From positions 28,874 to 92,873 of the forward strand of contig NZ_JAINVH010000031.1 in assembly GCF_020400825.1 (NCBI RefSeq): a stretch of 64,000 nucleotides of DNA, read 5' to 3'. Below the pieces are notes generated by a model, which saw only the letters and a list, made by a program, of their open reading frames with translations, was not told where the DNA came from and made no database searches. The DNA is from Streptomyces sp. HPF1205. Its GTDB lineage: Bacteria; Actinomycetota; Actinomycetes; Streptomycetales; Streptomycetaceae. This document shows, piece by piece, positions 8,016 to 16,063 of the stretch. The position numbers and the translations under genes were made by a program. Positions within the stretch are counted from its first letter, which is position 1; each line of letters opens with the position of its first letter.

Positions 8016-8519
8016 ATGAGCCAGACCAATACCGCCTCCGCGGCGTCGATCCAGAGCCGGTTGGGCACCCTCGCGGTGATCCCGTGGGCCGGTGAGCACC
8101 CCGAGGACGGCGCGGACATCGCCTTTCTGATGGCCTATTCGCTCGGCGACGGGATCGAGGGGCCTTCGGGCACGGAGACGGCGGTGCTTGCAGCGGCCGA
8201 GGAGAGCGGGCTGCCCGTGGGCGGCATGATCCTGGACGTGGCGCAGACCTCGCGGACCGACATCAAGGTGCTGGTCGAGGGCGGCAAGGCGGTCCTGACC
8301 ATGCCGTACCTCCAGGTGACGTGCCCGGTCCCGGAGGAGTGGACCACCGCGGCCCGGCTGCGCGACGCGGTGTACGTGATCTTCGCCAGCCGGCCCTGGC
8401 CCGAGGCCGCGCCCGGTTCCGCGGTCGGCGAGGAGGCGCTGCGTGCCTTCGCCGGCGACCAGGACGTCCTCACCAGCGCCGCCCACTTCCTGGTCCCGGT
8501 GGGCGCGATCCGCTCCTGA
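8016..8519 (+). CDS. DUF5949 family protein
   Basis: This 167-aa protein belongs to a small actinobacterial family of unknown function (DUF5949). It shows the family landmarks LGTLAVIPWAGEHPEDG near the N-terminus, LMAYSLGDGIEGP, LLVEGG-like VLVEGGKAVLTMP in the middle, and ASRPWPEAAPG followed by EEALRAFAGDQDVLTSAAH near the C-terminus. There is no signal peptide or membrane segment, so it should be cytoplasmic. A TAGGGT box 7 nt upstream suggests a leaderless transcript. It stands alone, with a strong terminator downstream. The family assignment is from memory of its motifs; no activity can be proposed. Confidence 0.8.
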   Translation: MSQTNTASAASIQSRLGTLAVIPWAGEHPEDGADIAFLMAYSLGDGIEGPSGTETAVLAAAEESGLPVGGMILDVAQTSRTDIKVLVEGGKAVLTMPYLQVTCPVPEEWTTAARLRDAVYVIFASRPWPEAAPGSAVGEEALRAFAGDQDVLTSAAHFLVPVGAIRS

Positions 8520-8683
8520 CGGGCGGCGGACCCGCGGGAACCACCGGGGCCGACACGCCGACGGCCGCCCCAGCCGCCCGGGTGCACGCGCCCGGACCGC
8601 TGCCGCCCGCGCGGCCGGGGCACGGGAGCGCATGGGCGGGCCCGTACACACGTCCCGTACACACGTCCCGTGACGTCGCCGAC

Positions 8684-8716
8684 AAAAAAGGGGCGCCCTC
8701 GCTGGGCGCCCCTTTT
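8684..8716. terminator. strong bidirectional intrinsic terminator
   Basis: A perfect 9-bp stem (8690-8698 with 8704-8712, GGGGCGCCC) has a 5-nt loop, six A before it and four T after it. It would stop transcription from both the DUF5949 gene and the convergent small secreted gene. It is unusual in this window in having A and T tracts on both sides. Confidence 0.93.
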
Positions 8717-8730
8717 CCGATGGTCGGGGA

Positions 8731-8997
8731 TCAGCCGTTGACCAGGGAGTTGCCCGCGTCCACGGCGTCGGTGCCGGCCTGGACGGCCTTCTTGACCGCG
8801 CCGACCTTCTTGCCCACGCCGGTCTCGTCGAGCACTCCGGAGGTGGCCGTGCCGGCCTGCTGCCCCGCGGCCTGGGCGGACAGTGCCGCACTGGTCAGCG
8901 TCGACCCCAGGTCGGCGGCGTGAGCGGCGACGGGCGCGGCGGCGGCCAGGAGGAAGGACCCCGCCGCGGCGGTGGTGAGGATGCGGAATGCGTTCAT
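8731..8997 (-). CDS. small secreted protein, function unknown
   Basis: I do not recognise a family. The 88-aa product has a clear signal peptide (MNAFRILTTAAAGSFLLAAA, cleaved after AHA near residue 27). The mature peptide of about 60 residues is rich in Ala, Gly, Ser and Thr and contains VGKKVGAVKKAVQAG, which looks helical and amphipathic. There are no cysteines. It ends 15 nt from the bidirectional terminator. Its size and position near the chaplin and the Pro-rich protein fit a group of small hyphal-surface or secreted peptides, but this is context only. Confidence 0.75.
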   Translation of the reverse strand: MNAFRILTTAAAGSFLLAAAAPVAAHAADLGSTLTSAALSAQAAGQQAGTATSGVLDETGVGKKVGAVKKAVQAGTDAVDAGNSLVNG

Positions 8998-9438
8998 GAT
9001 CGATACAACGTCCGAGGCCCCTGCGAGGGCACGGCCGGACCACGGGCTTCACCCGTTGGTCGAGCGCGCCCGCGCACGTTTTCGCCCACGGCCGCCCGGC
9101 CGCGGACGGCTTCGCAGGCCGCCGACGCGAAGTCCCGAGCACCGGCCGCCGCCCACCACCCACCGGCCACCACCCACCGGCCACCAGCCATCGGTCACTG
9201 GCCATCGGTCACCACCGTCCACCCTCCACCGGTCACCGCCGCCCACCGCCCCCCGGCCCGCCGCCCCATCGGTCCCGGCCACGCCCCCCTGACGTACTCC
9301 GCCGGTCCCCTGTTGCCCGACGGTGACAACGGCCGCACAGAGCGGCGAAGTTGCGCTGTCAGGATCCCCATCAGGCGCGCAGTCGCCGACGAAGCGCCAG
9401 TGACCGGCACCATCACGTCATTCATGGGGGAACACATC
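8998..9438. other. intergenic region with degenerate CCACCGGCC repeats
   Basis: No gene is supported here. Between about 9135 and 9250 the sequence is built from imperfect copies of CCACCGGCCACCAC and GGCCATCGGTCAC. The remainder holds the promoters of the divergent secreted-peptide and lipoprotein genes, which I could not locate precisely. Confidence 0.6.
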
Positions 9439-10530
9439 ATGACCGCTCGTACCGAGGGCCGCACCCGCCGCCGGCGCGGCACCGCCGCCGCCATCGCACT
9501 CACCGCGGGCATAACCGCGGGCGCCGCCATGCTGCTGTCGGCCTGTGGGCCCAACGACCCCGTCTCCAAGGGCACGTCGCCCTCCGCGTCGTCCACGGGC
9601 GGTGCGAACGGCACGGGCGGCACCACCTCGGCCGGAGGCAACGGGAAGAACGGCAACCCCGCCGTCCCCGCCGCGAGCAGCAAGCCGGTCGCGCCCTCCG
9701 GCCCCCTCCTCAACGGCACCGCCCGCAACGGTCTGACCGTCAGCGACGGCACCCGGTACGTCGTCATGAACGGCACCCGCGTCGACTTCGGCACCATCGT
9801 GCGCGACCTGGCCTGGTCGCCGGACGGCAGCAAGGCGGTGTTCGTCGACGGCTCGGGCAACCTGGACATCAGCAACCCCGACGGCAGCGGCCGGGTGACC
9901 GTGGCCCGCAACCCCGGCGGCCAGACCTGGTCGCACCCCACCTGGCGGGTCCGCAGGGCGGACGCCCAGAGCGGTGTCCCGGCGCTCAACGACATCTTCT
10001 TCGCGGTGCGGGCGAGGGGTGTCTCGAAGCTGTACGGTGTCGCGGCCACGGCCCATGACGGAACCCCGAAGGTGCTCAGCCTGTACTCGGAGTTCGACCC
10101 GGACACCGAGCGACTGCCGCAGACCGGCAACGTGTGGCCCAGCGCGGCCGGCCCGTCCGGTTCCGCGGTGTACGCGAACACCGGCACCGGCGAGGTCTAC
10201 ATCCGCGACGACTACACGCGCCAGCAGGGATCATCCCTGGCCAAGGGCTCGGAGCCGGCGATGGCGCCCGGCAACGACGGGGACGTCGTGTTCGTCCGCT
10301 CGGTGGGCGGCCACGACCACCTGTTCCTGGAGGAGTCCACGCCCAGCGGGCCGGTGTTCAAGGACCTCACTCCGAACGCCGCCACCGACTACACCGAGCC
10401 CGCCTTCTCCGCGGACGGGAAGACCATCGCCGCCCGTACGCCCTCCGGCATCGTCACCCTCCCGGCGAACGGCTCGCACGCCCCGGTCAAGGTGTCCGAC
10501 TACGTCGGCCTGCCCGCCTACCGCGGCTGA
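9439..10530 (+). CDS. lipoprotein with TolB-like beta-propeller
   Basis: Predicted surface lipoprotein of 363 aa. The signal peptide is Arg-rich (MTARTEGRTRRRRGTAAAI) and ends in the lipobox LLSAC, with the lipidated cysteine at residue 36. A Gly/Ser/Thr linker follows to about residue 75. The rest is made of beta-propeller-like repeats: DLAWSPDGSKAVFVDGSGNLDIS, PTWRV, EPAMAPGNDGDVVFVRS and EPAFSADGKTIAARTPSG, which match TolB/WD40-type blades. The start was set at ATG 9439 because GGGGGAAC lies 5-8 nt upstream; ATG 9424 is in frame but has no site. The function is unknown; such propellers often bind partners at the membrane. The last 13 nt overlap the end of the convergent gene. Confidence 0.82.
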   Translation: MTARTEGRTRRRRGTAAAIALTAGITAGAAMLLSACGPNDPVSKGTSPSASSTGGANGTGGTTSAGGNGKNGNPAVPAASSKPVAPSGPLLNGTARNGLTVSDGTRYVVMNGTRVDFGTIVRDLAWSPDGSKAVFVDGSGNLDISNPDGSGRVTVARNPGGQTWSHPTWRVRRADAQSGVPALNDIFFAVRARGVSKLYGVAATAHDGTPKVLSLYSEFDPDTERLPQTGNVWPSAAGPSGSAVYANTGTGEVYIRDDYTRQQGSSLAKGSEPAMAPGNDGDVVFVRSVGGHDHLFLEESTPSGPVFKDLTPNAATDYTEPAFSADGKTIAARTPSGIVTLPANGSHAPVKVSDYVGLPAYRG

Positions 10531-11153
10531 TCCGGCGGCGGGCCCGGTACACGGTCCCGCGTCCGGTCCTCCGCCCGAGCGGCCAGTTCCCTGCGCAGCT
10601 CGTCCAAGTGGGCGTCCGCCGTGTCGTGCGGCAGGAACTCCACCACGTCGACGAAACGGAACAGCACCTGCGAGGCGGTGATCGCGAACTCGTAGTCCGC
10701 GAATCCCACCACCGCGCCCATCTCGCCGCGTATCGCGCCCCGGACCACATGCGCCGTCATGTCGTCCGGGGCCTTCGCGTCCAGTCCGCGCCGCGCGTTG
10801 GGCCGGGCCAGGTAGGGGCAGACCATCGAGGCGTAGAGCATGCAGGCCCGGTGGCCGGGGCCCTCAAGCGTCGGTGCGAGGTTCCGGTACGGCCGCCCCG
10901 AGGCGCGTGCCTCGCCGATCGCCGCGCTCTCGGCCGCGCCCACCACCCGCCACACCGGCCCGCGCGGCATCAAGGTGCCGCACACCGAACACAGCCGCCC
11001 GCGCGCGCAGTCGGCGCTGCGCTCGTAGTCGGTGAGCGCGAACTGCGGCCCCCGCTCCCCGTCCCACGGCGTGATCGCCGGTACGGGATAGCCGCGTACG
11101 TCCCGCGGCCGCGCCTCGACCGCGGCCGGCTTGGGCACGGCGTCAAACCGCAC
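10518..11153 (-). CDS. conserved cysteine-motif protein, function unknown
   Basis: The function is not recognised. The 211-aa protein has two cysteine clusters: CARGRLCSVCG near residues 42-52 and CMLYASMVCPYL about 45 residues later. Together they could bind one zinc ion. This layout recalls a group of Streptomyces proteins often mislabelled as OmpA-like envelope proteins. There is no signal peptide or membrane segment. The GTG start at 11153 lies inside the end of the upstream DUF1992 gene (11-nt overlap), so the two genes are co-translated. The C-terminal 30 residues are Arg/Asp-rich and the stop overlaps the convergent lipoprotein gene by 13 nt. Confidence 0.72.
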   Translation of the reverse strand: MRFDAVPKPAAVEARPRDVRGYPVPAITPWDGERGPQFALTDYERSADCARGRLCSVCGTLMPRGPVWRVVGAAESAAIGEARASGRPYRNLAPTLEGPGHRACMLYASMVCPYLARPNARRGLDAKAPDDMTAHVVRGAIRGEMGAVVGFADYEFAITASQVLFRFVDVVEFLPHDTADAHLDELRRELAARAEDRTRDRVPGPPPDQPR

Positions 11154-11616
11154 GCCGGCCACCCCCTCCGCCCGGACGCCCCTCGTCCGGCGTCCTGTCG
11201 CCCTCCCCCGTCGGCCGCTCGCCGCGCCTGCTCCGCCAATCGGCCACGGCACGCTCCACGTCGAAGGGCACCAGGTTCAGCGGCGGCCCCTCCGGCGGGC
11301 GGCGAACGGCGGCGGCGATCTTCTCGTTGACGGCGGTGACGATGCGCCGCACCTCCTCCTCGCTGCCGGCCGAGGCGGCCTCGGCCAGGGCGTCCTCCGC
11401 CTCCTTGCGCAGCACCAGCGAAGGCGGCAGGAAGGACAGGCCCTCGCGCCGCATCTTGTCCTTGACCCACCACATCTCGTCGTACGGCGCGTCCAGCGAG
11501 GGCAGGGGCTTGCCCGCGCCGGGCAGGCCGGCGAAGTCACCGCGCGCCTCGGCCTCGCGGATCTGCCGGTCCGCCCAGGTCTCGAAGGGAAGCCCGGGCG
11601 GCTTGCGTTCGGTCAT
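11143..11616 (-). CDS. DUF1992 domain protein
   Basis: This 157-aa protein belongs to the DUF1992 family (the domain also found in DNAJC28). Conserved landmarks are the opening ETWADRQIREAEARGDF, then GLPGAGKPLPSLDAPYDEMWWVKDKMRREGLSFLPPSL, then a helical region to residue 130. The C-terminal 30 residues are a Gly/Arg/Pro-rich tail. It is a soluble protein with no known activity; roles tied to J-domain chaperones are only suggested by the eukaryotic relative. The start is ATG 11616 after a GAGGAG ribosome site. It overlaps the next gene by 11 nt. Confidence 0.85.
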   Translation of the reverse strand: MTERKPPGLPFETWADRQIREAEARGDFAGLPGAGKPLPSLDAPYDEMWWVKDKMRREGLSFLPPSLVLRKEAEDALAEAASAGSEEEVRRIVTAVNEKIAAAVRRPPEGPPLNLVPFDVERAVADWRSRRGERPTGEGDRTPDEGRPGGGGGRRAV

Positions 11617-11669
11617 GGCTCACTCCTCGACTGCCCGCCACCGGACGGGAAGGGGACACGCTTTCGAGG

Positions 11670-13403
11670 CTACAAGCTCGGCCGCCGGGCCTGTCGGGAG
11701 TTGTCCACAGGCCGGGTCCGCGTGCGCTGCCGCGCCGCCAGCAGCGCCACGTCGTCCTCGGGCGACGCCGGGGCCAGCCGCTGCACGATCCGCGCCAGGA
11801 GTACGTCCAGCGGGCCGGACGCCTGCGGCAGCCGGAGCGCCGCCAGCCGGGCCAGCGAGGCGTCGATGTCCTCGAAGCGGCGCTCGACCAGGCCGTCGGT
11901 GTACAGCAGCAGGGTCTCGCCCCGCCCCCAGGCCAGCGGCACCGTCTCGTACCCGCCGCCCAGGTCCGCGCCGAGCGGCGGGCCGGGCGGCACGTCGAGC
12001 AGCGCGACCGCGCCGGAGGTGGTGACGAGCGCGGGCGGCAGGTGGCCGGCGTTGGCGCTCCAGCAGCGGCCCCGTACCGGATCGGCGAAGACCAGCAGGC
12101 AGGTCGCCGGGCGCTCCGAGCCGACCGCGCACAGCAGGGCGTCCATCCGCCGCAGCAGTTCGTGCGGCGAACCGGGCTCGCCGCAGGCGATCCGCAGCAT
12201 CGAGCGGTAATGGCTCATCTCGACCGCCGCCTCGACCCCGTGCCCCATCACGTCGCCCATGGCCAGCAGGGCCGTACCGTCCGGCAGGGCGACCGTGTCG
12301 AACCAGTCGCCGCCGACCAGGTCGCTGGTGCCGGCCGGCAGGTAGTGGGTGGCCACGTCGATCCCGGCGTGCGGGGACTCCGTGGCGGGGGCGGCCAGCA
12401 GCGCCCGCTGAAGTTCGACCGCGATGGCGTGCTCGCGGGTATAGCGGCGGGCGTTGTCCAGGCTGAGCGCGGCCCGGTCGGCCAGGGCGCGGGCGACGGC
12501 GATGTCCTCCTCGTCGAAGGCGGCCGACATCCCGGCCCGTACCAGGGTGACCGTGCCGATCTGGTCGCCGCGCGCGGCCAGCGGAACCGTCATCGCCGAG
12601 TGGATGCCGGCCGCGCGGTAGCGGGCGACCCGCTCCACATTGGGTGCGGCCCGCGCCAGCTCCGCGTCCGTGGCCAGGTTGGAGACCACCGGCCGGCCCG
12701 TCTCAAGGCAGCGGGGGATGGCCGCGCCGGGCTGGTAGTCGACGTGCTCCCCGGGCACGCCGAACTGCCGCATCTTGTCGCGCATGGCGGGTCTGGCCGC
12801 CATCGCCGCCCGGCGCAGCCGCAGCGTGCCGTGCGGGGGAGGGCGGCGGCCCTCGCCGCCGCTCATGGACAGGACCTCCACGGTGGCGGCGTCCGCGATC
12901 ACCTCGACCAGCAGGTCCACCAGCTCCTGGCAGGTCTGGTCCATCTCCAGGGTGGTGCCGATACGGACGGCGGCGGCGTCCAGGAGCAGCAGGCGCTCCC
13001 GGGCCCGTTCCAGCTCCCGCTGGCTCTCGCGGTCCGCGCTGACCTCCATGACGATCGCCCCGAGGCCGCGCGGCTTCCCGGTCTCGTCCTCCAGCCGGAA
13101 GTAGCTGCCCTGCCAGTAGCGGCGCTCGTGCGGGGAGTCGGCCCGGGTCTGGCCGCTGGAGACCATCACCCGCGGCGTGCCGTCGGCGAGGACCTCCCGC
13201 AGCACGTGCTCGCCGGCGTCCACCTTGGGTACGACGTCGGCGATGGCGCGGCCGACGTGCGCGGGCGCGGGCAGGCCGTTCATCCGCGCGAGGGCATCGT
13301 TGACGTACACGTAGCGCAGGTCCACGTCGAGGAAGGCGATGCCGGCGTCCGTGCGGTCCAGCAGCGCACGGCACAGCCACTCCGGCGGGTAGGTGGCATC
13401 CAT
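11670..13403 (-). CDS. PAS-GAF-PP2C (SpoIIE/RsbU type) serine phosphatase
   Basis: Predicted sensor phosphatase of 577 aa. A PAS domain (about residues 5-125; FLDVDLRYVYVNDALARMNG) is followed by a GAF domain (about 150-320). The C-terminal half is a PP2C/SpoIIE phosphatase with metal-site motifs GGDWFDTVAL, MGDVMGHG, LLLYTDGLVERR and SPEDDVALL. Such proteins remove phosphate from STAS anti-anti-sigma factors and so free alternative sigma factors. Streptomyces has many of them. The start was set at ATG 13403 because GGAGGAGGG lies just upstream; an in-frame upstream start lacks this. It is monocistronic. The signal is unknown. A partner STAS protein is not adjacent; one lies 40 kb away in this window. 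Confidence 0.92.
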   Translation of the reverse strand: MDATYPPEWLCRALLDRTDAGIAFLDVDLRYVYVNDALARMNGLPAPAHVGRAIADVVPKVDAGEHVLREVLADGTPRVMVSSGQTRADSPHERRYWQGSYFRLEDETGKPRGLGAIVMEVSADRESQRELERARERLLLLDAAAVRIGTTLEMDQTCQELVDLLVEVIADAATVEVLSMSGGEGRRPPPHGTLRLRRAAMAARPAMRDKMRQFGVPGEHVDYQPGAAIPRCLETGRPVVSNLATDAELARAAPNVERVARYRAAGIHSAMTVPLAARGDQIGTVTLVRAGMSAAFDEEDIAVARALADRAALSLDNARRYTREHAIAVELQRALLAAPATESPHAGIDVATHYLPAGTSDLVGGDWFDTVALPDGTALLAMGDVMGHGVEAAVEMSHYRSMLRIACGEPGSPHELLRRMDALLCAVGSERPATCLLVFADPVRGRCWSANAGHLPPALVTTSGAVALLDVPPGPPLGADLGGGYETVPLAWGRGETLLLYTDGLVERRFEDIDASLARLAALRLPQASGPLDVLLARIVQRLAPASPEDDVALLAARQRTRTRPVDNSRQARRPSL

Positions 13404-13808
13404 GGGCGTCCCTCCTCCCGCGCCTGGTGCCCCCGTACGTTCCACAGTGCGCGCCACGCCGCGAATCTGCGATTCCGCGCCATGCGTGCAAGACCCCGGC
13501 GACAGGCCTCACCCGCAGCACCACGCGTCCCCTCGTACTGGCGATCGGCTGCGGGAACGCCGTCGAGGCGCCGTCGGAATCGGGTCGTACGGGTTGCGTA
13601 CGGGCAGGGGGCGCACCCGGACGCCCGCCGGTCCCGGCCAACCGGCCGCCGGTCCCGGGCTCCCACCCGCCTCAGTGGTGCGCGGACGGCACACGGAGGC
13701 GCCCGGAGCCATGCGTATGCACCTTTGCCGCCGTTCCATCCCTTTTGCTACCCTCGCATCCCTGCGCCACTGCTGCGCCCGGACAAGCCGGGCCGGTAGG
13801 CTTTCCGT
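13404..13808. other. divergent intergenic region
   Basis: About 400 bp between the phosphatase gene and the VapB-like gene. A small inverted repeat, GAATC-TGC-GATTC, lies at 13463-13475 and could be an operator near the phosphatase promoter. A -10 box for the next gene lies at the right end. No gene was seen. Confidence 0.5.
13797..13802 (+). promoter_or_regulatory. -10 box of a likely leaderless gene
   Basis: TAGGCT ends 6 nt before GTG 13809, with no ribosome site between. Confidence 0.55.
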
Positions 13809-14105
13809 GTGATCTTCAAGCGCATCGGAAACGGGCGGCCGTACCCGGACCACGGCCGGGTCAGCACGCGCGAGTGGGCGGACGTCGCGCCCCGTCCCGT
13901 GCGGCTGGACCAGTTGGTGACGACCAAGGGGCAGCTCGACCTGGAGACACTTTTGGCCGAGGACTCCACTTTCTACGGGGACTTGTTCGCTCACGTCGTG
14001 AAATGGCAGGGCGACCTGTATTTGGAGGACGGCCTGCACCGGGCGGTGCGCGCGGCGCTCCAGCAGCGCCAGGTGCTGCACGCCCGGGTCCTGGAGATGG
14101 ACTGA
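13809..14105 (+). CDS. VapB-like conserved protein without an adjacent toxin
   Basis: This 98-aa protein is strongly conserved in Streptomyces and is usually labelled a VapB-family antitoxin. Visible landmarks are IFKRIGNGRPYPDHG, WADVAPRPVRLDQLVTTKG, LLAEDSTFYGDLFAHVVKW and GDLYLEDGLHRAVRAALQQRQ. No PIN-domain VapC gene lies beside it; the next gene encodes a LytR_C membrane protein. The antitoxin label is therefore doubtful, and a housekeeping role is as likely. The GTG start is 6 nt after a TAGGCT box, which suggests a leaderless message. The downstream gene starts 21 nt after the stop with its own likely -10 box. Confidence 0.82.
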   Translation: MIFKRIGNGRPYPDHGRVSTREWADVAPRPVRLDQLVTTKGQLDLETLLAEDSTFYGDLFAHVVKWQGDLYLEDGLHRAVRAALQQRQVLHARVLEMD

Positions 14106-14114
14106 CAATCCGCT

Positions 14115-14120
14115 TACGCT
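14115..14120 (+). promoter_or_regulatory. -10 box of a likely leaderless gene
   Basis: TACGCT ends 6 nt before ATG 14127, just after the upstream stop codon. No ribosome site is seen. Confidence 0.45.
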
Positions 14121-14126
14121 GCGCTC

Positions 14127-14795
14127 ATGAGCATGCTGACTCCCTCCGGAATGGGTGGGAAGTACCGGATCACCGGGGAGGCGTATCCGCGGATGCGCAG
14201 GCCCCGAAGGCGGGGCCGCGTCCTGGCGGCCATGGTCGCCACGGTGGTGGTGCTCGGCCTCTTCGGCTGGGGAGCGCTGCAGCTCTACCACGTCTTCAAG
14301 GGCGACAACGGCGGCGGCGCCAAGGCCGGCGCGGGGCCGCGGAACCACGTGTCCTGCAAGCCGGCGGCGGCGCCCACCTCCACCGGCAAGCCGGTCCCGC
14401 TGCCGCAGCCGTCCGGAGTGACGCTGAACGTGTTCAACGCGACCACGCACGGCGGCCTCGCCAAGAACACCGCCGACCAACTGGCCCAGCGCGGATTCAA
14501 GGTGGCCTCGTTCGGCAACGCGCCCACGGCCTACGACAAGAAGGTCACCGCATCGGCCCTGCTGGTGGCCGGACCGGCCGGCGAGGCGGCGGCGCGTGAG
14601 GCCGGGACGCAGGTGGCCGGCTCCTCCGTCAAGATCGACCCGACCCGCAAGGGCACGGCGGTCGACCTGCTCATCGGCGACGGCTTCAAGGCGCTGGCCT
14701 CCCCGGCGGACGCGGCCAAGGCCCGCGTGACGGCCGCCAACCCCCCGCCGCCGAAGCCGGTGTGCACCACCCCGAGCGCGTCGCCGAAACACTGA
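14127..14795 (+). CDS. membrane-anchored LytR C-terminal (LytR_C) domain protein
   Basis: Predicted single-pass membrane protein of 222 aa. A basic N-terminus (RMRRPRRRGR) precedes one membrane helix at about residues 32-54. A Gly/Pro linker with one cysteine follows. The outer LytR_C domain (about 95-190) has the typical VTLNVFNATTHGGLAKNTADQLAQRGF opening. LytR_C domains are found at the C-terminus of LCP wall ligases and in stand-alone envelope-integrity proteins of actinobacteria. A wall role is therefore likely, though no catalytic residues are known. The C-terminus is Pro-rich with a second cysteine (PVCTTP), which may pair with the first. Confidence 0.85.
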   Translation: MSMLTPSGMGGKYRITGEAYPRMRRPRRRGRVLAAMVATVVVLGLFGWGALQLYHVFKGDNGGGAKAGAGPRNHVSCKPAAAPTSTGKPVPLPQPSGVTLNVFNATTHGGLAKNTADQLAQRGFKVASFGNAPTAYDKKVTASALLVAGPAGEAAAREAGTQVAGSSVKIDPTRKGTAVDLLIGDGFKALASPADAAKARVTAANPPPPKPVCTTPSASPKH

Positions 14796-14912
14796 CGGCA
14801 CGCCCCGGGACCACGCCTCAACGCCACGACCACACCCGCGGGTGCGCGCCCGCGGCAGGCGGGACGGGAACCCGGCCGGCCCGGACGGGGGCGGCCGGGC
14901 CGCGGAAGCGGC

Positions 14913-15548
14913 TCAGCTCACCGTGCCGTAGAGGCGGTCGCCCGCGTCGCCCAGGCCCGGGACGATGAAGCCGTGCTCGTTGAGCCGCTCGTCGACCGCG
15001 CCGGTGACGACGGTGACGGGCTGGCCGGCGAGTTCGCGCTCCATGGTCTGGACGCCCTCGGGGGCGGCGAGCAGGCACAGGGCGGTCACGTCGTCGGCGC
15101 CGCGTTGTATGAGCAGGCGGATGGCCGCGACCAGGGTGCCGCCGGTGGCCAGCATCGGGTCGACCACGTAGACCTGGCGGCCGGAGAGGTCCTCGGGCAT
15201 CCGGGTGGCGTAGGTGGTCGCCTCCAGCGTCGCCTCGTCGCGGACCATGCCGAGGAAGCCGACCTCGGCGGTGGGCAGCAGCCTGACCATGCCGTCGAGC
15301 ATGCCCAGGCCCGCCCGCAGGATCGGCACCACCAGCGGGCGCGGGTAGGACAGCCGCACCCCCGTCGTCGGCGCCACCGGGGTGCGGATGCCGACCTGCT
15401 CGGTCCGCACGTCCCGGGTCGCCTCGTACGCGAGCAGGGTGACCAGCTCGTCGGCGAGCCGCCGGAAGGTGGGCGAGTCGGTGCGCTCGTCGCGCAGGGT
15501 GGTGAGCTTGTGCGCGACCAGCGGGTGGTCGACAACGTGGAGACGCAT
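14913..15548 (-). CDS. upp: uracil phosphoribosyltransferase
   Basis: Upp converts uracil and PRPP to UMP in pyrimidine salvage. The 211-aa length and motifs fit: MRLHVVDHPLVAHKLTTLRD at the start, PRPLVVPILRAGLGMLDGM in the middle, the PRPP loop VVDPMLATGGT, and the C-terminal GLGDAGDRLYGT uracil-binding segment. The start is ATG 15548. A TACAGT box lies 7 nt upstream and there is no ribosome site, so the message is probably leaderless. It is divergent from the tadA block, an arrangement I recall from S. coelicolor. Confidence 0.96.
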   Translation of the reverse strand: MRLHVVDHPLVAHKLTTLRDERTDSPTFRRLADELVTLLAYEATRDVRTEQVGIRTPVAPTTGVRLSYPRPLVVPILRAGLGMLDGMVRLLPTAEVGFLGMVRDEATLEATTYATRMPEDLSGRQVYVVDPMLATGGTLVAAIRLLIQRGADDVTALCLLAAPEGVQTMERELAGQPVTVVTGAVDERLNEHGFIVPGLGDAGDRLYGTVS

Positions 15549-16063
15549 GGGGACGACTGTATCCGGCCGCTCCGGGGACGTGCCCGGCCGCGACGGCCCG
15601 ACGCGTTCTGTGCCCGGGCCTGGCCAAACCGCCCGTTCGGGGGAAACCTCGGGGAAACGGCGCCTCGCCCGGCGCCACGCCCGCCGGATGAACGGCGAGG
15701 GCGGCCGCCGGGACGCGCCGGCGGCCGCCAACCGTCGCGTTCCGCCGCCCGGGCGGTGTGATTCGCATCGCATCCGCCGCCCGCCCGGAGGTCGACGCAG
15801 CGTGACGAGCGCGGCACGCACGAGAGGGCGTCCGCGGCCCGGCCCGGTCGCGACACGCCCCGGACCAGGCCGCACAAGATCGCGCCGGGCGGGCGGTTTT
15901 CCGCGTCAGTGACGAAGACCTGGCACGTCGCGGTGGAGAAGACCCTTCGCAACGCCCCGGTTTCTGCCACGATGCCGAGTGGGTGGGACCATCATGAAGC
16001 CATCATGAATGTGAAAGCGGCCCTACCCGGTCCGGACGGCCTGAACCCAGTGGGAGAGTCACG
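15549..16063. other. divergent intergenic region between upp and the tadA block
   Basis: About 515 bp. Apart from the upp -10 box and the GGGAG ribosome site just before GTG 16064 I see no gene, RNA structure or repeat. Open frames here have no conserved features. Confidence 0.55.
15556..15561 (-). promoter_or_regulatory. -10 box of upp (likely leaderless)
   Basis: On the minus strand TACAGT ends 7 nt before the upp ATG, with only CGTCCCC between. Confidence 0.55.

Noticed and set aside
4669..9000. Secondary-metabolite biosynthetic gene cluster around the tyrosinase
   Set aside because: No polyketide, peptide or terpene synthase is present. The tyrosinase pair is the usual melanin operon, and the neighbours are surface proteins.
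13809..14105. Toxin-antitoxin pair
   Set aside because: Only the VapB-like protein is present. The adjacent gene encodes a LytR_C membrane protein.
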